Shown piece after piece: positions 1-6,466 of a DNA stretch of 15,787 nucleotides. Under the pieces are notes generated by a model. That model was given only the letters and a program-made list of their open reading frames with translations, searched no databases and had not been told where the DNA came from. Origin of the DNA: an uncultured Collinsella sp. (GTDB lineage: Bacteria; Actinomycetota; Coriobacteriia; Coriobacteriales; Coriobacteriaceae). Position 1 is the stretch's first letter. Every line of letters starts with the position of its first letter. The translations under genes and the position numbers were made by a program. The stretch spans positions 1-15,787 of the forward strand of contig CABRFZ010000033.1 of the NCBI GenBank assembly GCA_902470365.1, given 5' to 3'.

Positions 1-6
1 TCGTGT

Positions 7-12
7 CCTCCT
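7..12 (-). promoter_or_regulatory. Shine-Dalgarno of a leftward gene outside the window
   Basis: Read on the minus strand, bases 12 to 7 are AGGAGG, followed by six bases to the window edge, which is the normal distance to a start codon. This suggests that a leftward gene begins just outside the window and that bases 13-460 are a divergent intergenic region between it and the cyclodeaminase gene. The start codon itself is not visible, so this rests on one motif. Confidence 0.4.
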
Positions 13-70
13 CGATCTGTAACCGCCCACGGATTACCTGCCTTTACTGTACGCGTGGACGGCTCGCTAG

Positions 71-89
71 GGTGGGCCATGTGTCCCAT
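71..89 (+). repeat. 19-bp direct repeat, copy 1 (operator-like)
   Basis: These 19 bases recur exactly at 279-297 in the same orientation. The core (73-88) is an imperfect palindrome, TGGGCCATGTGTCCCA, in which 12 of 16 positions are symmetric. Two identical palindromic sites in a divergent intergenic region are what a shared transcription-factor operator looks like. No regulator is encoded in view, so the role is inferred. Confidence 0.5.
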
Positions 90-141
90 TCTGGGAGCTG
101 GAATTGCGCCGACAAGTGGCAATATGTGCGGTCGCAAAAGA

Positions 142-170
142 GGGGAGGGCCGATGCTGTCGGCCCTCCCC
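142..170 (-). terminator. Strong hairpin, terminator-like in the leftward direction
   Basis: A perfect 12-bp stem (142-153 with 159-170) closes a 5-base loop. On the minus strand the stem is followed by TCTTTT, as in an intrinsic terminator; on the plus strand no T-run follows. It would therefore stop leftward transcription, yet no leftward gene lies to its right within this intergenic region. It may end a small leftward RNA or act as an attenuator in the leader of the gene off the left edge. Confidence 0.5.
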
Positions 171-278
171 GGGGTGAGGTGCCCGTTGATTTAATGGGGC
201 GCGCGTGCGTGGGCGTTGCCCCAACAGGTTCCTTGTTTATAGATATGCCTCAGTTTTTGACGTCCGGAAGTCTCGAAA

Positions 279-297
279 GGTGGGCCATGTGTCCCAT
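279..297 (+). repeat. 19-bp direct repeat, copy 2 (operator-like)
   Basis: Exact copy of 71-89, 208 bp further right, containing the same imperfect TGGG...CCCA palindrome (281-296). It lies about 55 bp upstream of the candidate -35 of the cyclodeaminase/folD operon, so a protein bound here could influence that promoter. Confidence 0.5.
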
Positions 298-352
298 GTT
301 TGCGTTGGCATGGCCTATCGTGTGCCATAGAAATCCGCGATGGCCAGGTGCG

Positions 353-381
353 CTGACGCTCGCGTACTTATGGGCTAGACT
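353..381 (+). promoter_or_regulatory. Candidate promoter of the cyclodeaminase-folD operon
   Basis: CTGACG (353-358) and TAGACT (376-381) are separated by 17 bases, and each matches the sigma-70 consensus at four of six positions. Transcription would begin near 388 and leave a leader of about 70 bases. That leader contains a GC-rich hairpin whose outer arms are 404-410 and 425-431. Assigned by motif only. Confidence 0.35.
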
Positions 382-460
382 TAGCACCATTACGTGATCG
401 ATGCGGTCGGCCGGCGTCGGCCGCCCGACCGATATATATGACTTGAAGGTGCGTGTGCGT

Positions 461-1093
461 ATGAGCCAAGAGATGATGGATAAAACCTGTCGCGGTTTTG
501 CCGAGGCGCTGGCCGCGCGCGAGCCAGTTCCCGGTGGTGGCAGCGCGAGCGCTTTTGTGGGCGCGCTGGGCGCCTCGCTGTGCGGAATGGTTGCCCGCTA
601 CGGTGCGACCAATCCCGCGCTTGCTGATCGTGCGGATGACCTGACGCGTGCGTTTGCCCAGGCAGACGAGTTGGCGCAGGAGCTTGTGGGTCTGGTCGCC
701 GAGGACGTTCGTGCGTACGGCCAGGTGTCCGCTGCGTACGGTATTCCGCGTGAGGACCCGGCCCGACCGGCTGCGATTCAGGATGCGCTGCATGTGGCCG
801 CTATGCCGCCGTATCGCATTATGGATGCCTGCGGGCGCGCACTGGCGCTGCTCGAGGACATGGCCGACAAGGGTTCGCGTCAGCTGCTGTCCGATGTGGC
901 GTGCGGCGCCGTATTCTGCCGCGCCGCCATGCAGGGCGCGAGCTTGACGCTCTTTGCGAACACCACGTCTATGAAGGATCGTGCACGCGCCGAGGAGCTC
1001 GAGACGGCGTGTGATGAGTTGCTCGACACATGGTTGCCGCGCGCCGATGCGCTGGCGCGCCGCGCCTCCGACGCTGCAAGAAAGAGGGGATAG
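461..1093 (+). CDS. Cyclodeaminase/cyclohydrolase family protein (FchA/FTCD_C type)
   Basis: A 210-residue protein of the formiminotransferase-cyclodeaminase C-terminal family. Members either remove ammonia from 5-formimino-tetrahydrofolate or, as clostridial FchA, hydrolyse 5,10-methenyl-THF to 10-formyl-THF. The family signature PVPGGGSASA is at residues 22-31, followed by an Ala/Gly-rich helix, and the length fits a stand-alone single domain. I chose ATG 461, with AAGGT at 446-450; an in-frame ATG at 401 would add 20 residues that do not resemble the family. The stop is followed after two bases by the folD start, so the two genes are surely co-transcribed. No formiminotransferase or other histidine-degradation gene is in view. 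Together with the altered active site of the neighbouring FolD, this favours the cyclohydrolase role in one-carbon metabolism. The family call is firm; the exact reaction is inferred. Confidence 0.85.
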   Translation: MSQEMMDKTCRGFAEALAAREPVPGGGSASAFVGALGASLCGMVARYGATNPALADRADDLTRAFAQADELAQELVGLVAEDVRAYGQVSAAYGIPREDPARPAAIQDALHVAAMPPYRIMDACGRALALLEDMADKGSRQLLSDVACGAVFCRAAMQGASLTLFANTTSMKDRARAEELETACDELLDTWLPRADALARRASDAARKRG

Positions 1094-1095
1094 CC

Positions 1096-1950
1096 ATGGC
1101 TGAGCTACTGAAGGGTGCTCCCGTCGCCCGCGCTTTGACTGAGGAGCTCGCTGCCCGCTGCGCTGCGCTGCGCGAACGCGGTGTTGTTCCGACGCTTGCT
1201 ATCGTGCGTGTGGGTGAACGCGAGGACGACCTATCCTACGAGCGCGGCGCCCTTAAACGCTGCGAAAAGGTTGGCATCGAGGCGCGTCGCGTGTTGCTTC
1301 CTGCCGGTGTTTCGCAAGACGAGCTGTTGACGGCCATCGAGGACATCAATGCCGACTCGGCTGTTCATGGCTGTCTGATGTTTCGCCCGCTGCCCGCCGG
1401 CCTTGACGAGAACGCCGTCGCTGCAGCGCTCGATCCCTCCAAGGACGTTGACTCCATGACGCCGGCTTCGCTGCTCACCACGCTTTCGGGGCGCGGCGAG
1501 GGTTTTGCCCCCTGCACAGCTGAAGCCGTGCTTGCTTTGCTGGATCATTACGGCGTTGAGCTGGACGGCGCCAAAGTTGCCGTGGTCGGACGCTCACTGG
1601 TAATTGGCCGCCCCGTTGCCGCCATGCTTACGGCGCGCAACGCAACCGTGACGACGTGCCATACGCATACGCGCGATCTTGCCGCCGAGTGCTGTGCTGC
1701 CGACATTGTGGTTGCCGCCGTTGGACGCGCGCGCACGATTGGCGCAGATGCGGTCCGCGAGGACCAGGCGATTATCGATGTTGGCATTAATTGGGACGAA
1801 GCCGCTGGCAAGCTGGTCGGCGACGTCGATTTTGATGCCGCGGAGCCGGTTGTTGGCGCAATCACCCCCGTGCCGGGTGGCGTGGGCGCCGTGACGACAG
1901 CAATTCTCGCCAAGCACGTGATCGAGGCGGCTGAGCGCGCGGTAAAATAG
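1096..1950 (+). CDS. folD: FolD: methylene-THF dehydrogenase, cyclohydrolase residues altered
   Basis: A 284-residue FolD homologue, normal length for the family, which oxidises 5,10-methylene-THF to methenyl-THF and usually also hydrolyses it to 10-formyl-THF. Visible landmarks are KDVD (116-119), the dinucleotide-binding segment VVGRSLVIGRP (163-173) and ITPVPGGVG (256-264). The substrate-site motif YxxxK is changed: ungapped alignment of the segment running into CEKVG places Tyr48 correctly, but Ala52 where the catalytic Lys (Lys54 in E. coli, Lys56 in human) should be. In the following GILVQLPLP-type motif the conserved Gln is Phe96. In well-studied homologues that Lys is needed for the cyclohydrolase step more than for the dehydrogenase. 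The start at 1096 has GAGGGG overlapping the upstream gene's stop. The FchA-like neighbour could supply the missing step. Confidence 0.93.
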   Translation: MAELLKGAPVARALTEELAARCAALRERGVVPTLAIVRVGEREDDLSYERGALKRCEKVGIEARRVLLPAGVSQDELLTAIEDINADSAVHGCLMFRPLPAGLDENAVAAALDPSKDVDSMTPASLLTTLSGRGEGFAPCTAEAVLALLDHYGVELDGAKVAVVGRSLVIGRPVAAMLTARNATVTTCHTHTRDLAAECCAADIVVAAVGRARTIGADAVREDQAIIDVGINWDEAAGKLVGDVDFDAAEPVVGAITPVPGGVGAVTTAILAKHVIEAAERAVK

Positions 1951-1986
1951 GCGTTTGGAGGCTGTTTAGGGGGTTGGTTAGATACC

Positions 1987-2220
1987 CCGTGGTCAAAAAA
2001 TGCCAAATATGAGTACTGTTGCCAAGTTAGTCACATATGTTTGAGATCATTTTGGCTCTTTAGCGATAAGTAATATCGTTAAAGAGCCAATTTTATTGGA
2101 CGTATGGGGAATTACTAGACTCAGTTTTTGGACAGGTGAGGATTCCCGGCGCCCGGAACAGTGCAATTTGCTGCCACTAAATTTGTGACAGTACTCATAT
2201 TTGGCATTTTTTGACCACGG
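1987..2220. repeat. 234-bp element with perfect 33-bp inverted ends (MITE-like)
   Basis: Bases 1987-2019 and 2188-2220 are exact reverse complements over 33 positions, beginning CCGTGGTCAAAAAATGCC. Just inside, about 16 further bases on each side are partly complementary. The interior is more AT-rich than the surrounding genes, contains no convincing gene, and holds a strong hairpin (2052-2090). The size and structure suit a miniature inverted-repeat element or a family of intergenic repeats. No target-site duplication is evident: the flanks are GATACC on the left and CGGCTG on the right. The element occupies most of the gap between folD and the dipeptidase gene. Confidence 0.75.
2052..2097 (+). 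terminator. Intrinsic terminator inside the inverted-repeat element
   Basis: A 16-bp stem (2052-2067 with 2075-2090, one G.U pair) with a 7-base loop is followed by TTTTATT. It is in the right place and orientation to end the cyclodeaminase-folD transcript, although it lies in the middle of the repeat element, so the element seems to bring its own terminator. Confidence 0.7.
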
Positions 2221-2241
2221 CGGCTGCCGAGGCCGTGGTTT
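2215..2241 (+). terminator. Hairpin formed by the element's right end and the flanking sequence
   Basis: CCACGGC (2215-2221) pairs exactly with GCCGTGG (2232-2238) across ten bases, followed by TTTCGCCCTTT. The left arm consists of the last six bases of the right inverted repeat plus one flanking base. It could be a residual terminator of folD into which the repeat inserted, or chance. The T-run is short. Confidence 0.3.
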
Positions 2242-2305
2242 CGCCCTTTCTGCGCCGAAGCGATACACTGTTGCCGTTTGATTTTTTCGCTCAAGGAGGA
2301 TGCGC

Positions 2306-3829
2306 ATGCCGTGCACAACGATTCTGGTCGGTAAAAACGCAAGCTACGACGGGTCGACCCTGGTCGCGCGTAACGAGGACTCGTCCAACGGGGTATTTGA
2401 GCCCAAGCGCATGCGCGTAGTGCATCCCGACGAGCAGCCGCGCGTCTACACGAGCGTCCTGAGCCACCTGACCGTTGAGCTGCCCGATAACCCCATGCGC
2501 TATACGAGCGTCCCCGATGTTGTTCCGGGCCACGGTATCTGGGCCGAGGCCGGTTTCAACGAGCTCAATGTTGGCATGTCCGCAACCGAGACGCTTACCA
2601 CCAACGAGCGCGTCCGCGGCGCCGATCCGCTCGTGGACTACGTGCCCGCCAAGGGCAACGAGGGTGAGGACGGCTATGTGCCGGCGCAGCCCGGTGGCCT
2701 GGGCGAGGAGGACATGGTGACCCTGGTGCTGCCGTATGCCAAGTCCGCCCGCGACGGCGTGCGTATCTTGGGCGACCTGCTCGAGCGCTACGGCACTTAC
2801 GAGAACAACGGCATCGCCTTTAGCGACGTGGACGAGATCTGGTGGCTCGAGACCATCGGCGGTCACCACTGGATCGCCAAGCGCGTGCCTGACGACGCCT
2901 ATGTGACCATGCCCAACCAGCTGGGCATCGACAGCTTTGACCTGGATGACGCCGAGGGCGCCCAGGCCGACCATATGTGCTCCGCCGACCTGCGCGTCTG
3001 GATGGCCGAGTGGCATCTGGACCTGACGCTGGGCGTCGAGAGCGACGGCCCGGCTGCCGTCTTTAACCCGCGCGAGGCCTTTGGCTCGCACAGCGACAGC
3101 GACCATGTCTACAACACGCCGCGCGCCTGGTACATGCAGCGCTGCCTCAACCCCAGCGACGTGTGGGATGGCCCCGACGCCGACTACACGCCCGAGAGCG
3201 ACGATATCCCCTGGAGCCGCGTGCCCGAGCGCAAGGTGACCATCGAGGACATCAAGTACGTGCTCTCGAGCCACTACCAGGGCACGGAGTACGACTGCTA
3301 CGGCAGCAAGGGCACGCCCGCTACGCGTGGTGCCTATCGCCCCATCGGCATCAACCGCAACAGCCAGCTTGCCGTGTTGCAGCTGCGCCCCTATGCGCAG
3401 CCGGCCTACCGCGCCGTGCAGTGGATGGCCTTTGGTTCCAACTCGTTTAACGCGCTGGTTCCGCTGTACGCCAACGTCGAGACTATGCCCGAGTACTATG
3501 CCGACACGCAGGCTCGCGTGACGTCCGAAAACTTCTACTGGGCCAACCGCCTGATCGGCGCGCTGGCTGACGTCCGCTTCCATGAGTGCGGCCGCGCGGT
3601 CGAGGATTATCAGGAGAAGATCGGTGGCATGGGCCACAAGCAGATCCATGACGTCGACGCTGCCGTAGCCGCTCTGCCCGAGGTCGAGGTGCCTGCCGAG
3701 CTTGCACGCGCCAACGAGGCCTTTGCCGAGCGTGTTCGCGTGGAGACCGATGCCCTGCTGGGCAAGGTGCTTTACACCACGAGCTGCGCCATGAAGAACT
3801 CTTTCGCGATGAATGACAACGTGAGGTAG
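2306..3829 (+). CDS. C69 family dipeptidase (PepD-like)
   Basis: A 507-residue peptidase of family C69, N-terminal-nucleophile hydrolases that cleave dipeptides, probably in the cytoplasm because no signal peptide is visible. The diagnostic beginning is present: Cys3 in MPCTTILVGKNASYDGST, the expected nucleophile, followed by ARNED. The length is typical of PepD-like members. AAGGAGG (2293-2299) is six bases from ATG 2306. An ATG at 2300 touches the Shine-Dalgarno and would move the Cys two residues inward, so 2306 is preferred. The gene stands alone: a terminator lies upstream and a new start region downstream. Substrate range cannot be read from the sequence. Codon use is strongly GC-rich, as expected of a well-expressed resident gene. 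Confidence 0.93.
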   Translation: MPCTTILVGKNASYDGSTLVARNEDSSNGVFEPKRMRVVHPDEQPRVYTSVLSHLTVELPDNPMRYTSVPDVVPGHGIWAEAGFNELNVGMSATETLTTNERVRGADPLVDYVPAKGNEGEDGYVPAQPGGLGEEDMVTLVLPYAKSARDGVRILGDLLERYGTYENNGIAFSDVDEIWWLETIGGHHWIAKRVPDDAYVTMPNQLGIDSFDLDDAEGAQADHMCSADLRVWMAEWHLDLTLGVESDGPAAVFNPREAFGSHSDSDHVYNTPRAWYMQRCLNPSDVWDGPDADYTPESDDIPWSRVPERKVTIEDIKYVLSSHYQGTEYDCYGSKGTPATRGAYRPIGINRNSQLAVLQLRPYAQPAYRAVQWMAFGSNSFNALVPLYANVETMPEYYADTQARVTSENFYWANRLIGALADVRFHECGRAVEDYQEKIGGMGHKQIHDVDAAVAALPEVEVPAELARANEAFAERVRVETDALLGKVLYTTSCAMKNSFAMNDNVR

Positions 3830-3928
3830 GGATTTCCCGTCGATCGAATAGCGCTAAAACGCTTTGTCGCTTTCGCTCAATCTTGGGTACAAGAATGCCA
3901 ATGCAGTTGTTTGTGATTGGAGATAACC

Positions 3929-4345
3929 ATGGTTATGAAACTCGATCAGCTTGTTAACGGCGCCATTAACGTGGGCTTTGGCGCTGCCGCCGTTGCTGTC
4001 GAAGGCGGCAAGAAGGTCCTCGACGACCTTAACACCAAGGGCGAGCAGGTCCGCAAGGACACCGCCACCCCCGATATCGCCCGCAGTGTGTCCGACATGT
4101 TCGAGCAGGCCGGCGGTACCATCTCCGATCTGACCGAGCGCTTGGGCATGCAGGGCGAGACCGCGGCCCAGCGCGTGCTTGACGAGCTCATCCTTGCCCG
4201 GGTCCGCGTCATGACCGCCCCCGAGCGCACGGCCTTCCTGGCCCATGTGCGCGACATCGTCGATTCGGTCGAGGACAACGTGACCTCGGTGCCCGTCGAG
4301 TCCGTTGAGCCCGACGATGCGAAGGATACCGAAGAGGCCGAGTAG
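3929..4345 (+). CDS. Phasin-like small helical protein upstream of aarF
   Basis: A 138-residue protein. The N-terminal third has a Gly/Ala-rich amphipathic stretch (about 10-28) leading into KKVLDDLNTKGEQVRKD, similar in style to phasin or polyhydroxyalkanoate-granule-associated proteins (helix, then a Lys/Glu-rich helix around a KGE motif). The middle is predicted helical, with many Arg/Glu residues, and the tail is acidic (DDAKDTEEAE). No catalytic motif is seen. The start at ATG 3929 has GGAG at 3919-3922; an upstream in-frame TTG at 3917 has no such support. The stop is eight bases before the AarF/UbiB kinase gene, so the two are co-transcribed and may act together. Such pairs may concern membrane or lipid bodies, but that is inference; no PHA genes are in view. 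Confidence 0.6.
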   Translation: MVMKLDQLVNGAINVGFGAAAVAVEGGKKVLDDLNTKGEQVRKDTATPDIARSVSDMFEQAGGTISDLTERLGMQGETAAQRVLDELILARVRVMTAPERTAFLAHVRDIVDSVEDNVTSVPVESVEPDDAKDTEEAE

Positions 4346-4353
4346 CAGCGCAG

Positions 4354-6117
4354 ATGGCAGATTCCACCACCGATTACAACAATCTAGATCCTTTGGGTGA
4401 CGAGGCGGCGGTTGTCGATGAGGTCGATGCCGCCGTCTCGGGCGCTCGCAAAAAGCCGCGCGCTGTCGATATGGTCCCCGAGGAGCCCGACGCGATGGCA
4501 CCGGACGAGGAATACCAGCTCACGCCGGCGGGTCGTCGCGAACGCATTGGGCAGATTGTTCGCCTGGTCAAAAAGTACCGCGTGTGGGATAACCTCACGC
4601 CGGTTCGTTTGCGCCGCCTGCTCGAGGAACTCGGCCCCATGTTCGTCAAGATGGGGCAGATTCTGGCCAACCGGTCCGAGATTCTGCCGCAACGCTTTTG
4701 CGACGAGCTGCGTCGTCTGCGCTCCGACGTGGAGCCGGTGCCGTACGAGGTAGTGCTTCGCTGTCTGGAGGAAGAATACGGCCTGCGCCTGGGGGAGATG
4801 TTCGATGCGATCGATCCCAATCCGCTTGGTAGCGCATCGCTCGCGCAGGTGCACCGCGCTCGTCTGGTGACGGGCGAGGACGTGGCCGTCAAGGTGCAGC
4901 GCCCCGGTGCGCAGCAGGTTATGGCGCAGGACATCGATATCATCCGCTCGGTGGTGCGTATCGTTTCCAAGTTCGTCAACACCGATCAATTCGTTGACCT
5001 GCACGGCGTGGTCGAGGAGCTGTGGACCTCGTTTCGCGAGGAGACCAACTTTTTGGCCGAGGCCAAAAACCTCAACGACTTCTACGAGTTCCATAAGAGC
5101 GTTCATGGCGTGACGTGCCCTAAATCCTATCTGGACCTGTGCACCGAACACGTGGTGGTTATGGACTACGTCGACGGCATTTCGATCGCCGATCCTGAAC
5201 GCTTGGTGGCCGAGGGCTATGACTTGGAAAAGATCGGTGCCGCAATCGTCGAGGACTACTCGACGCAGGTGCTCGATGACGGCTTTTTCCATGCTGACCC
5301 GCATGCGGGAAACATCATCCTCAAGGACGGCATCGTTTACTTTATCGACTTGGGTATGGTCGGACGCATGTCGAGCCACGACCGCGGTATCGTCAAGGAC
5401 ATGATTTTCGCCGTGGCCGAGGGCGACGTGCCCAAGCTCAAGGATTCGCTCATGCGCTTCGTCGTGACGCGTGGCGACTCGGCCGAGCTCGATCATTCAG
5501 CGTTTTTGTCCGATTTGGACTTTATCGTGGCTGACTTTGCGGGCCTTGACCTTAAGGACCTAGATATCGGCGAGTTTTTGACCTCGCTGTTAAACCTCGC
5601 GCGCAAAAATGACGTTGAGCTGCCGAGCGTGGTGACGATGTTCGCGCGCGGCATGGTGACGCTCGAGGGCCTGCTGACCGAGTACATGCCCGACGTCAAC
5701 ATGATCCAGATCATTCAGGCACACATCAAAAACGAGAAGAGCACCTATGCGCGCGTGCGCGATATGAGTCGCGACTTTGCGGCGAGCAGTTATCGCGCGG
5801 CGAAGGGCTCACTCGAGGCGGCTGAGTATCTGGGCCTGGCTTCGCGTATGCTCACACGCGGCCAGCTTAAGGTGAACACGCAGATCATGAGCAGCGATAA
5901 GGCGCTGCGACAGCTGGGTGGGATTATCGACCGCATGTCGATGGCTATCGTTATCGCCGGTCTGTTTATCGGTTCGTCGGTGGTGTACTACGCGCGCATC
6001 GAGCCGGTTGTGTTTGGTATCCCGGTCATTGGCTTTATGGGCTACGTGAGCGCGCTGGTGCTGGCACTTATGCTGGGCCGCAATATCTGGCTCAACAGCC
6101 ACGGCGGCAAGCACTAG
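4354..6117 (+). CDS. AarF/UbiB family atypical protein kinase
   Basis: A 587-residue member of the AarF/ABC1/UbiB/ADCK family of atypical kinases, which support isoprenoid-quinone and lipid handling at membranes. Family landmarks in order are the KxGQ motif in FVKMGQ (about 96-101), the loop GSASLAQVH (159-167; the usual Ala-rich loop is AAAS), the ATP-site Lys in AVKVQRPG (about 179), HADPHAGN (313-320) and DLG (332-334; usually DFG). Two hydrophobic segments near the C-terminus (about 530-575) would anchor it in the membrane, as in other members. Residues 1-45 are acidic and probably disordered. The start at 4354 is eight bases after the phasin-like gene and lacks a strong Shine-Dalgarno, which suggests translational coupling. 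Substrate is unknown; these bacteria would use menaquinone rather than ubiquinone, so the symbol ubiB is withheld. Confidence 0.9.
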   Translation: MADSTTDYNNLDPLGDEAAVVDEVDAAVSGARKKPRAVDMVPEEPDAMAPDEEYQLTPAGRRERIGQIVRLVKKYRVWDNLTPVRLRRLLEELGPMFVKMGQILANRSEILPQRFCDELRRLRSDVEPVPYEVVLRCLEEEYGLRLGEMFDAIDPNPLGSASLAQVHRARLVTGEDVAVKVQRPGAQQVMAQDIDIIRSVVRIVSKFVNTDQFVDLHGVVEELWTSFREETNFLAEAKNLNDFYEFHKSVHGVTCPKSYLDLCTEHVVVMDYVDGISIADPERLVAEGYDLEKIGAAIVEDYSTQVLDDGFFHADPHAGNIILKDGIVYFIDLGMVGRMSSHDRGIVKDMIFAVAEGDVPKLKDSLMRFVVTRGDSAELDHSAFLSDLDFIVADFAGLDLKDLDIGEFLTSLLNLARKNDVELPSVVTMFARGMVTLEGLLTEYMPDVNMIQIIQAHIKNEKSTYARVRDMSRDFAASSYRAAKGSLEAAEYLGLASRMLTRGQLKVNTQIMSSDKALRQLGGIIDRMSMAIVIAGLFIGSSVVYYARIEPVVFGIPVIGFMGYVSALVLALMLGRNIWLNSHGGKH

Positions 6118-6168
6118 AGTCTGCGACCGTCACCGCATTTTCCTATCGCAAACAATAGCTTTTACCTT

Positions 6169-6197
6169 GGGCTTCGCCTGCGTGCGAGGCCCTTTTG
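6169..6197 (+). terminator. Intrinsic terminator after aarF
   Basis: A 9-bp stem (6169-6177 with 6184-6192, one G.U pair) closes a 6-base loop and is followed by TTTT. It lies about 50 bases after the aarF stop codon and separates that operon from the cobalamin-controlled one. Confidence 0.75.
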
Positions 6198-6237
6198 CGT
6201 GATAGCATATTGACGGTATTAATCGATGGCCTAGATG
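6195..6237 (+). promoter_or_regulatory. Candidate promoter for the riboswitch transcript
   Basis: Two readings are possible. TTGCGT (6195-6200) with TATTAA (6217-6222) has a 16-base spacer. TTGACG (6210-6215) with TAGATG (6232-6237), also a 16-base spacer, has the better -35 but would begin transcription inside or just before the first riboswitch stem. The first is preferred because it leaves room for the whole riboswitch. Confidence 0.35.
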
Positions 6238-6412
6238 GTGGTGCGGAGACGCACGAATGCGCGGTTTTCCTGCGCGTTTGGGAGAATCGGGGTGCAAGTC
6301 CCCGGCTGTACCAGTAACCGTAATTCCTCTTGGCTCGGGATGCTCGCGTCGCAGATCGGACGACGTGCCCGAGCCGTTAAGGTTAAGTCGGATCGCCTCC
6401 CATCTTGCACGT
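6232..6412 (+). ncRNA. Cobalamin riboswitch
   Basis: The conserved core is at about 6280-6322: GGGAGAATC, the small stem CGGGG/CCCCG (6288-6292 with 6300-6304) around TGCAAGT, then GCTGTACC and AACCGTAA. This corresponds to the GGGAATC..GGTG.AA.TCC..CTGT.CC..AACTGTAA core of cobalamin riboswitches. An 8-bp stem (6332-6339 with 6368-6375) and an inner stem (6347-6351 with 6361-6365) follow. A B12-box-like segment, AGTCGGATCGCCTCCCAT, lies at 6386-6403. A 5' stem GTGCG/CGCAC (6241-6245 with 6250-6254) precedes the core. The CCTCC of the B12 box could pair with the GGAGG just before the downstream start (6449-6453), and no T-run terminator is seen, so control is probably translational: cobalamin bound, gene off. 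The exact 5' boundary is uncertain. Confidence 0.85.
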
Positions 6413-6466
6413 TGCCGCGGCGTATGCCGCCGGTGTGCATAGGGCTCTGGAGGGAAGGGGACCCCG

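Noticed and set aside
142..170. Part of a signal-recognition-particle RNA or other housekeeping RNA
   Set aside because: I looked for the conserved SRP core and for tRNA-like clover-leaf elements and saw neither.
3..397. Two short rightward open frames in the first 400 bases
   Set aside because: They run through the hairpin and repeats, have Cys/Arg/Trp-rich nonsense composition and no Shine-Dalgarno.
2291..3649. Leftward 452-codon open frame opposite the C69 dipeptidase
   Set aside because: Composition is dominated by Val/Ala/Gly/His as expected of a mirrored frame, and the sense gene has a catalytic N-terminus and a Shine-Dalgarno.
3850..3863. Terminator after the dipeptidase gene
   Set aside because: The stem is only four base pairs with a 6-base loop and the following T-run is poor; not enough to call.
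4828..5360. Inactive kinase because of GSAS and DLG in place of AAAS and DFG
   Set aside because: The lysine, HADPHAGN and the aspartate of the DxG motif are kept, so there is no firm reason to call it inactive.
4384..5496. Leftward 370-codon open frame opposite the AarF kinase
   Set aside because: His/Val/Leu-rich mirror frame; the sense strand carries all kinase motifs.
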